Source: Bifidobacterium felsineum (GTDB lineage: Bacteria > Actinomycetota > Actinomycetes > Actinomycetales > Bifidobacteriaceae). From it: 64,000 nucleotides of DNA. The stretch spans positions 1 through 64,000 of the forward strand of contig NZ_PEBJ01000005.1 of NCBI RefSeq assembly GCF_002802915.1, written 5' to 3'. A program made the translations under genes and the position numbers. The first letter of the stretch is position 1, and every line of letters begins with the position of its first letter. Under the pieces are notes generated by a model that made no database searches, had not been told where the DNA came from, and saw only the letters and a program-made list of their open reading frames with translations. Below, piece after piece: positions 1 to 8,484 of this stretch.

Positions 1-162
1 AGATGATGGACTGGCAATCATTGACTATAAAGAAGTAGTACAAACACGCTCTTGAGTTCTCAAACCACCACCACACAATCATCGAGAAGCTCTCTGAACC
101 AGAGAACCACTCGCTGAGCGGCAGCAAGAGATAAACTTACACGGTCATCGTGATTCGCGCAA
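1..162 (-). promoter_or_regulatory. rRNA operon promoter and leader (operon lies off the left edge)
   Basis: On the minus strand a TTGCGC box (162-157), a 17-base spacer and a TAAGTT box (139-134) form a plausible strong promoter. Downstream, at 64-41, the strand reads TTTGAGAACTCAAGAGCG followed by TGTTTG. This matches the leader motif that precedes 16S rRNA in many Actinobacteria and is linked to antitermination. I infer that a 16S-23S-5S operon starts just beyond position 1. The short plus-strand open frame at 2-55 is therefore probably not a gene end. Confidence 0.6.
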
Positions 163-334
163 ATCAGGGCGCATGAGACCCCTAGGAATCGGCATCATGA
201 CGCGGTTCCTTCGGCGTGTCGCAAACAGCTCTAAAACGATGTTCTGATATCAGAATATCCCTTTTCGCATTGCTGCGAAGTAACAGAATCATCTATTCAT
301 CGGAGTGTCGCCGAAATTCATCTCTGATTCAACT

Positions 335-366
335 AAAAAAGGGACCTTCCCAGTAGGAAGGTCCCT
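335..366 (-). terminator. Rho-independent terminator of rplK-rplA
   Basis: On the minus strand the stem GGGACCTTCC, loop TACT and GGAAGGTCCC is followed by six T residues. It lies 33 bases after the rplA stop and separates the ribosomal protein operon from the rRNA leader. Confidence 0.93.
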
Positions 367-398
367 TAGTAGCTTTCAGCTTATTCAGCTAGCCTCGC

Positions 399-1091
399 TC
401 AGGCCAGGGTGTTCGGGTCAACCGGAACGCCCGGGTTCATCGTGGAGGTGATGGTTGCCTTGGTCAGGTAACGGCCCTTCACGGTGGTCGGCTTCAGACG
501 CTTGACTTCGTCGGCCACGGCCTTGAAGTTCTCGTCCAGATCGGACTCATCGAAGCTCAGCTTGCCGATGAGGAAGCTCAGGTTGCCGTTCTTGTCGACA
601 CGGAACTCGATCTTGCCGCCCTTGATGTCCTTGACAGCCTTGGTGACATCCATGGTCACGGTGCCGGTCTTCGGGTTCGGCATGAGGCCACGCGGACCGA
701 GCACACGGCCCAGACGGCCGACCTTGCCCATCATGTCCGGGGTGGCGACCACGGCGTCGAAGTCGAGGAAGCCGCCCTGAACCTTTGCGATCAGGTCGTC
801 ATCACCGACGATGTCAGCGCCGGCCTCGGTAGCTTCGGTAGCCTTCGGGCCACGAGCGAACACGAGGACCTTAGCGGTCTTACCAGTGCCGTGAGGCAGG
901 TTGACGGTACCACGCACGAGCTGGTCAGCCTTGCGCGGGTCAACGCTCAGACGGAACACAGCTTCGACGGTCTGGTCGAAGTTGTAGGAGGGCATGCTCT
1001 TCAGGAGAGCGATGGCCTCGTTGGCGGTGTAGAGGTTGTTGCGATCGACGCGCTCAGCGGCTTCGCGGTACTTCTTGGAACGCTTTACCAT
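399..1091 (-). CDS. rplA: 50S ribosomal protein L1
   Basis: A 230-residue protein of normal L1 length. It begins [11 protein letters not shown] and contains the L1 signature region around residues 125-145 ([14 protein letters not shown]). L1 forms the stalk at the E site of the large subunit and, in many bacteria, represses its own operon by binding the mRNA leader. The gene follows rplK after a 15-base gap with a ribosome-binding site, so the two form an operon ended by the terminator at 335-366. In most relatives nusG lies directly upstream of rplK. Here a pilus locus of about 6 kb intervenes. Confidence 0.98.
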   Translation of the reverse strand: MVKRSKKYREAAERVDRNNLYTANEAIALLKSMPSYNFDQTVEAVFRLSVDPRKADQLVRGTVNLPHGTGKTAKVLVFARGPKATEATEAGADIVGDDDLIAKVQGGFLDFDAVVATPDMMGKVGRLGRVLGPRGLMPNPKTGTVTMDVTKAVKDIKGGKIEFRVDKNGNLSFLIGKLSFDESDLDENFKAVADEVKRLKPTTVKGRYLTKATITSTMNPGVPVDPNTLA

Positions 1092-1106
1092 CTGTCTATC
1101 TCCTTA

Positions 1107-1538
1107 TCAGTCCGTAACCGTGATGCCCATCGAGCGAGCAGTGCCCTCGATGATCTTCATGCCGGCCTCGATGTCGCGAGCAGACAGATCTTCCATCTTG
1201 ATCTCAGCGATTTCGCGGACCTGCGCCTTGGTGACAGAGCCGACCTTGTGGGTCAGCGGGTTCTCGGTGCCCTTCTCGATGCCAGCGGCCTTCTTCAGCA
1301 GAGCTGCGGCCGGCGGGGTCTTGAGAACGAAGGTGAAGGAGCGATCCTCGTAAACGGTGATCTCGACAGGGATGACCTGACCCATCTTGTCCTGCGTCTG
1401 GGCATTGTAAGCCTTGCAGAAGTCCATGATGTTCACGCCATGGGAACCCAGAGCCGGACCCAGCGGCGGGGCCGGGTTGGCCTTGCCTGCCTGAATCTGC
1501 AGCTTGATCAGCGCTGAGACTTTCTTCTTGGGAGCCAT
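1107..1538 (-). CDS. rplK: 50S ribosomal protein L11
   Basis: A 143-residue L11 protein with the conserved N-terminal stretch [15 protein letters not shown] near residues 22-36 and the C-terminal rRNA-binding domain ending around residue 140. L11 sits at the base of the L7/L12 stalk, binds the GTPase-associated region of 23S rRNA and is needed for the RelA-type stringent response. It is the first gene of the rplK-rplA pair. The start ATG at 1538 has an AAGAAGAA stretch upstream as a likely ribosome-binding site. The 257 bases between it and the next gene must hold its own promoter, because it is cut off from nusG by a terminator and the pilus genes. Confidence 0.98.
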   Translation of the reverse strand: MAPKKKVSALIKLQIQAGKANPAPPLGPALGSHGVNIMDFCKAYNAQTQDKMGQVIPVEITVYEDRSFTFVLKTPPAAALLKKAAGIEKGTENPLTHKVGSVTKAQVREIAEIKMEDLSARDIEAGMKIIEGTARSMGITVTD

Positions 1539-1795
1539 AATATGGTTCTTCTTTCTATAACGCGGTTCAAATGGTGGCCGAATCTATTCTCAGTCGCCCA
1601 TCGCGCACGGTCTTGACTCATTTTTTATCCGTGTGTGATTGAGGCTGCTGGTCCGAGACCGGTCTCCTCCCGCAACTTATAATTGCTGTGCTGTGCTAGC
1701 GGGTCTTCCCTCCAGACACAAGCTTTCCTATTATGCGAGCCTGTTTGGACAAAAAACAAACAGTATTGCGGCCAATCACCACTTTGCGCTGCACA
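1539..1795 (-). promoter_or_regulatory. Leader and promoter region of rplK-rplA
   Basis: No gene is visible here. On the minus strand a TATAAG box lies near 1682-1677, and a GAGACCGGTCTC palindrome lies downstream near 1657-1668 and could fold in the leader. A weak inverted repeat (CTGTTTG/CAAACAG, 1741-1762) could end pilus-locus transcription. No single promoter stands out. Confidence 0.4.
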
Positions 1796-2245
1796 TCAGG
1801 AGTCGCCGTCGACGTGGCGCTCTAGCAGGCGCATGCGTTGCTCGAGGCGGATGATGTGCTGCTCGAGGTTGTAGATGTCCTGCTCGGCATGCTGGGCCTG
1901 GCGTTCAAGATTGCGAACATGCTGGGCAAGCCCATCGGTGACGCGTTGGTATTCGGCCAGACGTTCAAGATCGCCGAGTTTCGCCGAAGCCAGATCGCCA
2001 ACGGATTTGGCACCTTCTTCACGCCAGCGAGCCGCAGCGCGTTCGATGCGCTTGGCTCCGATCAGGCTGGGCGGCAATCCGGCATCGCGGAAAATTTCCG
2101 TGGGAGAGTCTCCGGCCATATCACGGCGAAGAAACTCGTCCCGAAACGCATCGGTGTAGCGGATGCGGGTCGAGCTTGCCGAGGATACCGCAATCAGCGA
2201 ATTCAAATACTGGATTTCCTTGCTATCAAATTTACGACTGGCCAT
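1796..2245 (-). CDS. Small HTH/coiled-coil protein of the pilus locus
   Basis: A 149-residue protein starting at ATG 2245, which has AAGGTG about eight bases upstream. A GTG at 2260 is possible but has no site. It overlaps the end of the sortase gene by 14 bases, so it is translationally coupled to it. The N-terminal half (about residues 20-85) resembles the helix-turn-helix segment of transposase-type proteins (FRDEFLRRDMAGDSPTEIF). The C-terminal 60 residues are a heptad-rich coiled coil (LERQAQHAEQDIYNLEQHI). I do not recognise a characterised function. Its place as last gene of the pilus operon suggests a regulator of the locus, or a remnant of a mobile element. Confidence 0.7.
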   Translation of the reverse strand: MASRKFDSKEIQYLNSLIAVSSASSTRIRYTDAFRDEFLRRDMAGDSPTEIFRDAGLPPSLIGAKRIERAAARWREEGAKSVGDLASAKLGDLERLAEYQRVTDGLAQHVRNLERQAQHAEQDIYNLEQHIIRLEQRMRLLERHVDGDS

Positions 2246-3161
2246 CTGTGGCACCTTCACTCACAACATCGTGATGGGTAGTACTGATTGCATGCCGGCG
2301 TCGCCATGCGTGCAGTACCGCGAGCAGCACTGCGATAGTGATGACTGCTGCGGTAAGGCTTATCCAGCGAATCCAACGGCTGCTGCCCGGGCTGGGCAAG
2401 AGGGAACCTGCTGAGGCAACGTTGTTTTCGGGGACATATTTGGTGCGTTCCCCGGTGATCAGCAGGCGGTGCGTATTGATTCCGTATGGTGTGCAGGTGA
2501 CCAGTGTGACCAAGTCACGCCCTGGTATCGCGCGCAATTCCTCCAGTTGGTCTGGCAGCACGGTTTGTATCTGCACCACCCGGTAGGCGAGGTTCTTGCC
2601 CAGCACGTTGATGGTGAAGATATCTCCGTTGGAGAGCTCGTCCAGTCGGGTGAACAGTTCCGCACTGGGCAGTCCGCGGTGACCGGTCAGCACTGGCCGC
2701 AATCCTTCCCCGCCGATGGGCAGAGCGGTTTGGCGCATATGGCCCACGCCTTTAGCCAAGGTGTCTTCATCGGTACCGTGGTAGATGGGCAGACGAAGAT
2801 TGATTTTCGGGATACTGAGGTAACCCATCACGCCGTCGCCGTCCGGGTTCAGCACTTCCGTGTAATTGTCGGGCAGCGCGTACCCCGAGCCGGGAACGAA
2901 TGGATCATGCACCGGGTCGCCTTTGAGGCTCTCGTTGTATTTGCGCGCGTCGGCAAACATGGCGTCGCGCTTTGCCTGGTCAAGCTGGGAGACGGACTGG
3001 GTGTAGGAGCTCACGACGTTCTCATGCTGCCGGTTCGCCAGCATATCGGCGATGGTCGGGTAGGCGATGGTGAGCACGCCCGCCAGCACCAGAATGACTG
3101 CGATGAGGCCAGTCAGTCGGTCGACGAAGCGACTATGCCGCGCATGAGAACCTCGCACCAT
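2232..3161 (-). CDS. Class C (pilus-polymerising) sortase
   Basis: A 309-residue membrane transpeptidase that joins pilin subunits between an LPXTG-type signal and a pilin lysine. The start chosen is ATG 3161, with a strong AAGGAGG site just upstream; the frame extends to a TTG at 3194 with no such site. An N-terminal membrane helix spans residues 17-36. The class C lid motif DPF is at 86-88, catalytic His161 lies in LTGHRG, catalytic Cys223 in TLVTC and Arg232 follows. It stands after two pilin genes and a stem-loop, and overlaps the HTH gene downstream. The dedicated pilin substrates beside it make this the assembly enzyme of the locus. Confidence 0.95.
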   Translation of the reverse strand: MVRGSHARHSRFVDRLTGLIAVILVLAGVLTIAYPTIADMLANRQHENVVSSYTQSVSQLDQAKRDAMFADARKYNESLKGDPVHDPFVPGSGYALPDNYTEVLNPDGDGVMGYLSIPKINLRLPIYHGTDEDTLAKGVGHMRQTALPIGGEGLRPVLTGHRGLPSAELFTRLDELSNGDIFTINVLGKNLAYRVVQIQTVLPDQLEELRAIPGRDLVTLVTCTPYGINTHRLLITGERTKYVPENNVASAGSLLPSPGSSRWIRWISLTAAVITIAVLLAVLHAWRRRHAISTTHHDVVSEGATDGQS

Positions 3162-3212
3162 ACCCCCTCCTTCACGGCAAACGAATACGAGCAATCAGAG
3201 AAAAATACATAA

Positions 3213-3251
3213 GAAGGGGAGCTCATCGCCCATGGCCATAAGCTCCCCTTC
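3213..3251 (-). promoter_or_regulatory. Stem-loop between pilin and sortase genes
   Basis: An 11-bp perfect stem (GAAGGGGAGCT with AGCTCCCCTTC) closes a 17-base loop. On the minus strand it is followed by TTATGTATTTTT, a weak T-rich run. It sits between the major pilin stop and the sortase ribosome-binding site. It could act as a leaky terminator that keeps sortase transcripts below pilin transcripts. Confidence 0.75.
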
Positions 3252-3265
3252 AGTCGGCAATCGCC

Positions 3266-4888
3266 TTAGGCACGCTTGCGGCGAATGGCCATCAGCAGGC
3301 CACCCGCAATCAGAAGCACGCCTGCTGCGGTCAGCACCACCGTGCCGACGCCACCGGTGTTCGGCAGGCCGGGCACGTTCTCCACCTTCATGGAGTGGTA
3401 GCCGTCGTTGGCGGTCGAGGACTGCTCGACGCCGGTGTGCTCCACCGTGCTGGAGCCCGTCTTATCCTTGATGGTGAATTCGATCGGGGCGATGGCACCG
3501 TAGCCAGCCGGACGCTTCGACTCGGTGAGCACGTAGTCGCCCTCGTCCAGACCGTCCACCTTCAGCTTGCCGTTCGCATCAACAGCAAGATCCGTGATGG
3601 TAGCGGTTTCATTCTTCGCAGGCAGACGGTAATGGCCGTCAGCCTTCTTGATCAGCTTCAGCGTATCGTCGGCACCCTTCTTCTTCAGGGTGAACTCCAC
3701 GCCGGTCAGGGCTTCTTCCTTGCCGTTGACCTTGTGATACTTGAACACGTCCAGGCCGTAGGAGAACACCTTGACCTTGTCTTCGTGGGTCTTGTAGGTG
3801 TTGTCGCCGTACGGGTTGTTCGAGTAGATCAGGGTCACCGTGTTCGGGTTGCCGCCAGGTCCGATGACGGCCTTCTCGTTCACGGTCGCGTTGTAGTCCA
3901 CGTGCACCTTGGCGTACTGCTTGATCTGGTCGTAGTTGAAGTTCACCAGGAAGGAGACCGCTGCATTGTTGTCAGGGCGCTGAGCACCGGTCGTGGTCAG
4001 CGTGTAGGCGGCATCAGCACCTGTGCCGGACAACAGAACTTCGGCACCTTTTTCAGGAGCGCCGTACACCTTGATGGAGCTGGCATCCAGGGTGAGGCCG
4101 TCGGAAAGCTTATCGCCCAGGTAGAACTGCTTGTTCTCAGCGTTGGCAGGGAAGGTCGGCACCTTGGCGCGCAGGTCGAAGTTCACCGTGTCGCCGATGC
4201 CAGCGGAATCGGTACCCTTGTCGAGCACATCCTTGCCGGATACGTGATCGTTATTCTCTTCGTTGACGCTCTTGTCGATGTCCACGTTGTCGCGCTTCAC
4301 CTGAAGCGTGCCGTCTTCGACCTTCCAGGTATTCGTCTTTTCATCCAGGTTCGGCCAGATGGAGGCGACCGATGCGCGGTACACGTACTCGCCGCCGGTC
4401 ACCAGCACCAGGTAGGAGCCCATCCTGAGGTTACTGAGCGTCACGGAAGCCGTATTATCGGTACCAGCGGTACCGCCAGTGGAAGTTTCCGTACCGGCCG
4501 CAGTCAGCGAGCTCGCCTGAGTGGACAGCTTGTCGTAGAAAGTGGCCAAATTATTGGCATCCGCCTTCAAATAGGCTTCCGTCACCGCATTATTCGAGCT
4601 GTCGATATACGACGCGAAGTTCGTCTTGATGTACTGCTGCACATCGGAATTCCAGGTGTAACGAGGCGACGCCGGCTCACCAGTCTTGTCATTCCAGTTC
4701 ACATCAATGACCTTGTAGGCCTTGACGGCCACACCATTTTCCAGACCGGTCATCGTCAGCGAACCAGTCGACGCCGAAGTCACCCCATCGGCGGCGTACG
4801 CGTGCGGAGCCTGCAGGCCCAGCATGCCGACCAGCATTGCCAGCACCGCCACAACAGCGGCCCAGCATTTAGTTATGGAACGAGACAT
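3266..4888 (-). CDS. fimA: Major pilin subunit, LPXTG-anchored (FimA-like)
   Basis: A 540-residue secreted protein. The start is ATG 4888, preceded by AGGAGAGGG; an ATG at 4906 lies upstream of that site and is rejected. Residues 1-32 are a signal peptide ending AYA. The body carries isopeptide-forming fimbrial domains, and near residues 445-465 a CnaB-type E-box (YVLTESKRPAGY) whose Glu catalyses an internal Lys-Asn bond. The sorting signal LPNTG starts at 508, followed by a hydrophobic helix and RRKRA. It lies between the larger pilin and the class C sortase, the usual order for bifidobacterial sortase-dependent pili. These pili mediate attachment to host glycans or matrix proteins. The symbol is by analogy. 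Confidence 0.9.
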   Translation of the reverse strand: MSRSITKCWAAVVAVLAMLVGMLGLQAPHAYAADGVTSASTGSLTMTGLENGVAVKAYKVIDVNWNDKTGEPASPRYTWNSDVQQYIKTNFASYIDSSNNAVTEAYLKADANNLATFYDKLSTQASSLTAAGTETSTGGTAGTDNTASVTLSNLRMGSYLVLVTGGEYVYRASVASIWPNLDEKTNTWKVEDGTLQVKRDNVDIDKSVNEENNDHVSGKDVLDKGTDSAGIGDTVNFDLRAKVPTFPANAENKQFYLGDKLSDGLTLDASSIKVYGAPEKGAEVLLSGTGADAAYTLTTTGAQRPDNNAAVSFLVNFNYDQIKQYAKVHVDYNATVNEKAVIGPGGNPNTVTLIYSNNPYGDNTYKTHEDKVKVFSYGLDVFKYHKVNGKEEALTGVEFTLKKKGADDTLKLIKKADGHYRLPAKNETATITDLAVDANGKLKVDGLDEGDYVLTESKRPAGYGAIAPIEFTIKDKTGSSTVEHTGVEQSSTANDGYHSMKVENVPGLPNTGGVGTVVLTAAGVLLIAGGLLMAIRRKRA

Positions 4889-4965
4889 AATCCCTCTCCT
4901 TCTCATTGATCTTTTCTTGCATTAGGTAAATAACGGATTTGTTCACTGCTACTTGAGCCATGTGT

Positions 4966-7764
4966 CTAGCGGCACCGCCTCCTCGACTCGACCGACAACA
5001 CCGTTACGCCGGCCAGCAACAAGCCGAAACCAGCCAACGAAGAGATCAGCCATCCGCGCCCGCCGGTAGACGGCACTGCGATGGTCTTGTAATTAGGCAC
5101 TGCAAGCATCGAATTGCTTGCACGAGTGGACGCAGGAGACACGGAGGCGGCAGAACGCGCGGTCTGGAAGAACGCGGGCGCTTCGCCCACTGCTTCCACC
5201 TTCGGCTCGACGGTGTCTCTGTCGGCGTACGTCACGCGCCACTGACCGGAGGGCTTCGCATATCCGGCAGGCGAGGCGACCTCCACCAAGCGGTATTCGC
5301 CCGGCTTGGTCAGGTCGTTGAAAGTGACCAAGCCATCGGCACCACTGGTCACATCCGAGCCCAGCTGCTTCCAGGCGTCGCCCGGATTGTCCGGATTGAT
5401 CACATCGTTGGCGGACGTACCAGTGCCGCACTTGCCGGCACCAGCCTTGCATTCGAACAGACGGAATGTGGCACCAGCCAAAGCCTTCGACGTTTCATCC
5501 CCATCCCGCTTAGCAAACGAGAGTGACCCCTTGACTTCTTGTGGCCCACGCTTGTTGGTCACGGTGGGCGCGGTACCGGTCAGGTACGAATCGTCCACCA
5601 CCACCTTGTTCACCGGCTCCAAACGCAGAATCGGAGAGACATTCTCAAGGTTCTTATTGGAAATCTGAGTGTTCACCCATGCAACAGCATCCGACAAACT
5701 CACACCAGAAGACGCAGAACCCCCATATTCCACCTTCCCGTTCGTGGAGGCTAGTGCATCATCCTTCGTCTGGTATCCAATTACCTGATACTTATATGTA
5801 TCCGGTACGGAATCCGCACCATCGACGGTGATACGGTCACGATTCGTGGCGAATACATCACCGCCATAATCCTCAGCCTTCGACGTATCCAACTTGGTAT
5901 TGTCATCCAAAAGAAGGTTCTGGCCCAAACGTGCATCATTCCAATTCAGGCCCTGACGAGACTTCTCGTTTGACTTCAGCCCAACCTGATTCGGCAACGT
6001 AGCTTTGGATTCACCGACGCCACCTGACACTTTCAAGCCAGAAGGCACATCAGTCGGCGTCGAGACGGTTACCTCATGCTCTGTCGTGGAGTCCAACTCG
6101 TAATCAGACGGTGCCTGAATTTCGCGGTAATAGTATGTACCCGGTTCCAAATCAGGTACGTTCACCTCGCCCTTGGCATCAGAAGTGACCTGAATCTTAC
6201 CGGTAGCCCATTGAATATTGCCATTCTGATCGAATTGGATATTCCCATTGGTACGTCGCGCTTGACGCGGCGCAATTTCATTGCCCGACCTGTCCTTCTG
6301 ATACACCTCAAATACTGCGCCGGGAAGCCCTTTCGATGAATCGTTCTCATCGACCTTCTTGAAACGGAAACCAGACAACGCAGTCGGCGATTCCACGCCT
6401 ATTGGAGTCAAATACGTGATATTCAGACGGAAGAAATAATCAATCGAAAAACTTTGAAGAGCAGTGTTGGAATAGTAATCATATAAACGGCTGAATGCGA
6501 TTTTTTCCTGATAGTTACCGTCAGATCCGTTCTCAGGAATGGCGATATTAATCCGGTTCGACTCCGTAGTCACCACATTTGTCGGGTCACCCTCACTATT
6601 GCTGCTACTAACACCGGCATTTTTATCAAACGTCGGTTTCACATACGGCATGCTGCATCCGGTGTAGTACTCAAGATTGGTACATAGCCAGTCCGGCAGA
6701 TTGATTTTGCTATTGAAATCGATTTTCTCACTAGCATCATTGAGATCACCCGTATACCAGTGCATCAACGTATCAATCGTCACGTTCGTGCTACCAGTGC
6801 TGCGTACCTTGTATCCCTCATATGGGTAATATTGAGTACTACTGAAATTCCTCAGCTGTGCCTGTACACGCGGTAAATTGAAGTTGAAAGCATTCTGTTT
6901 CTTTGGCAACGTCAAAAGCGGCATATACACCGAACGAGAAGATGGCGTGACAGGCGTGTAATACGCCGGAATTGAATGCTCATTTGTATCGCGCCCACCT
7001 GATTTTTGCGCAATCGCATCATAGGCATCTTCCAGGAATTGAAGCCCGGTAAAAATACCCGAATCTTCAATCAGAATGCTGCCCTGGAATGAGTGCAACA
7101 AATCCATACCGTACAATGGGCCGTCCAGTGGTTTTGACAGCACAATGTAATAATTCGTTCCGCGGTAATATGCTGAGTATCCAAAGAACCAGACCACATC
7201 AGCCGCTGTTTCCACTGGCACTTCTTCAGTAGCGTCATCATCCATATATGTCAGTGTGAAATCCTGACCCCATGCGGATATGGTCCGCCAAACCGCATCC
7301 GGCCATACGGTGCCGCCAGCCGGCCCGTCATAATCTGCTGGCTTGGTGAAATTCGCATAAATATACTGCTTCACATCATCAGCAGTCACACCTTTTGGGT
7401 ACACCGTTAGAGCTCTACCCAAAGCATCGCCGCGAGATGTATCAATCGATGTATCTACTGGATTATTGGGATTGGCAGCTCCCCACCATGCTTGACGTGC
7501 GGCCATCAAATCCTTGCGGGCTTGGGCTTTTTCGGCTTCGGTCATGGTGGGCACCGTGCTGGCATCCGGCAGGGCGTCAAACATTTCCTGGGCGGTGGCC
7601 GCCTGAGCCTTCTCAGCGCCGAACAGATTCCACTGGCCCTGGGGCAACGCCATCGCCAGCAGCATTGCCACTGCGAGCAGTAGGCCCAGCAGCATTTGCC
7701 ATACATGACGTAGCCAACGACTGCCTACTCGAGTATTTGAATTTTGAGTCCCCCGAATCATCAT
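4966..7764 (-). CDS. fimB: Large pilus tip/minor pilin with Cna-B domains (FimB-like)
   Basis: A 932-residue surface protein and first gene of the pilus operon. A membrane-spanning secretion signal lies around residues 20-45. The first 450 residues have no motif I recognise and would be the adhesive head. Two Cna-B-type domains follow, with E-box-like YYYREIQAPSDY near 555 and YRLVEVASPAGY near 835. The sorting signal is the unusual VPSTG at 897, then a hydrophobic stretch and RRRCR. The middle of the gene is visibly richer in A and T than its neighbours, which hints at acquisition from elsewhere. Upstream an in-frame stop lies at 7780-7782, so the G tract at 7938-7946 is outside the coding sequence. 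The ATG at 7761 is an equally possible start. Confidence 0.87.
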   Translation of the reverse strand: MMIRGTQNSNTRVGSRWLRHVWQMLLGLLLAVAMLLAMALPQGQWNLFGAEKAQAATAQEMFDALPDASTVPTMTEAEKAQARKDLMAARQAWWGAANPNNPVDTSIDTSRGDALGRALTVYPKGVTADDVKQYIYANFTKPADYDGPAGGTVWPDAVWRTISAWGQDFTLTYMDDDATEEVPVETAADVVWFFGYSAYYRGTNYYIVLSKPLDGPLYGMDLLHSFQGSILIEDSGIFTGLQFLEDAYDAIAQKSGGRDTNEHSIPAYYTPVTPSSRSVYMPLLTLPKKQNAFNFNLPRVQAQLRNFSSTQYYPYEGYKVRSTGSTNVTIDTLMHWYTGDLNDASEKIDFNSKINLPDWLCTNLEYYTGCSMPYVKPTFDKNAGVSSSNSEGDPTNVVTTESNRINIAIPENGSDGNYQEKIAFSRLYDYYSNTALQSFSIDYFFRLNITYLTPIGVESPTALSGFRFKKVDENDSSKGLPGAVFEVYQKDRSGNEIAPRQARRTNGNIQFDQNGNIQWATGKIQVTSDAKGEVNVPDLEPGTYYYREIQAPSDYELDSTTEHEVTVSTPTDVPSGLKVSGGVGESKATLPNQVGLKSNEKSRQGLNWNDARLGQNLLLDDNTKLDTSKAEDYGGDVFATNRDRITVDGADSVPDTYKYQVIGYQTKDDALASTNGKVEYGGSASSGVSLSDAVAWVNTQISNKNLENVSPILRLEPVNKVVVDDSYLTGTAPTVTNKRGPQEVKGSLSFAKRDGDETSKALAGATFRLFECKAGAGKCGTGTSANDVINPDNPGDAWKQLGSDVTSGADGLVTFNDLTKPGEYRLVEVASPAGYAKPSGQWRVTYADRDTVEPKVEAVGEAPAFFQTARSAASVSPASTRASNSMLAVPNYKTIAVPSTGGRGWLISSLAGFGLLLAGVTVLSVESRRRCR

Positions 7765-8222
7765 GACGTCTCGCTTCTCTCACACCGTTCGACAAAAGTA
7801 GCCAGCACACATGCACCGGCCGCGGGCCACAAGTGCAAGCGGCAGACACACCCCTCAATCCCTCTGCAACTCTTGCGTCATCGAAAGAGGCAGCGTGCCG
7901 GCATATGCCAACGCCTGTGATCTAAGGGCAACGAATACCCCCCCCCATGACAGAATTACCCCCTATTTATTGGGGTGTTCAGGCAGTAGTCGGGTACAGA
8001 TGTATTGAGACCTCATCGTCTCAACAATTACGGAAATACTGTGCTATGCACACTTTCGCATCATCGGCAACATCGCCGCGTGCAGCCCCACACTTCCCCA
8101 CACATACCCCCCTATATCAGAGAAGCGTGACGCCAATCCATCGAGGCCAAAACATCTCAGCAATCATAGCTGCACCACCATTGATAACGGCATCATGCAT
8201 TTCTTCGTGCAAGAATCAGCAA
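7765..8222 (-). promoter_or_regulatory. Upstream region of the pilus operon with G tracts
   Basis: There is no convincing gene in these 458 bases. On the minus strand they hold a run of nine G (7938-7946), a CCCC-loop-GGGG inverted repeat (7960-7975), a run of six G near 8108 and a 7-bp inverted repeat TTGAGAC/GTCTCAA (8005-8024) that could be an operator. No promoter can be placed with certainty. A length-variable G tract here would suit phase variation of the pili. Confidence 0.55.
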
Positions 8223-8223
8223 T

Positions 8224-8250
8224 AAAAAAAGGCCCGACCAAAGTCGGACC
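8224..8250 (-). terminator. Rho-independent terminator of secE-nusG
   Basis: On the minus strand GGTCCGAC, loop TTTG and GTCGGGCC are followed by seven T residues. It ends the nusG transcript after the two structured repeats, so neither the pilus genes nor rplK are normally read from the secE promoter. Confidence 0.92.
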
Positions 8251-8270
8251 TTAACAACGTTTTTCAAACA

Positions 8271-8375
8271 CTGACGTGCAATGATGTGTGCGGCTTCAAG
8301 GCGCACCGAAGGAAGCGGTACAAAGGTACCGCGACTGAGGAGCAACGCAGAAGACGCTCCATCATTGTGCGTCAG
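8271..8375 (-). ncRNA. Structured 3' UTR repeat, unit 1
   Basis: A 105-base unit closed by 16-nt ends (CTGACGTGCAATGATG at 8271 and CATCATTGTGCGTCAG at 8360) that pair at 14 of 16 positions. Inside, on the minus strand, are GGAGC/GCTCC and CGGTAC-CTTT-GTACCG hairpins. Its interior matches unit 2 closely, but the closing ends are different in sequence. Whether it acts as RNA or is a relic of a mobile palindrome is not known. Confidence 0.6.
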
Positions 8376-8378
8376 GCA

Positions 8379-8484
8379 CTGAAATTCGATGGCGTGTGCG
8401 GTTAACGAGGCGCACCGAGGGAAGGCGTACGAAGGTACGTCGACCGAGGAGCAACGAAGTTAACGCTCCGCCAGCGGATTTCAG
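8379..8484 (-). ncRNA. Structured 3' UTR repeat, unit 2
   Basis: A 106-base unit closed by 16-nt ends (CTGAAATTCGATGGCG at 8379 and CGCCAGCGGATTTCAG at 8469), pairing at 14 of 16 positions. It begins within the nusG stop codon. The inner hairpins are GGAGC/GCTCC and CGTAC-CTTC-GTACG. Compared with unit 1, the second hairpin has a G-C to C-G exchange on both sides, a compensatory change. Confidence 0.6.

Noticed and set aside
2..55. Short plus-strand open frame ending in TGA, possible end of a protein gene
   Set aside because: The opposite strand matches an actinobacterial 16S rRNA leader with a promoter, which explains the segment better.
7923..7948. Minus-strand mini frame ATG followed by the G tract
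   Set aside because: Eight codons only in the present length, no ribosome-binding site; other tract lengths give short unremarkable peptides.
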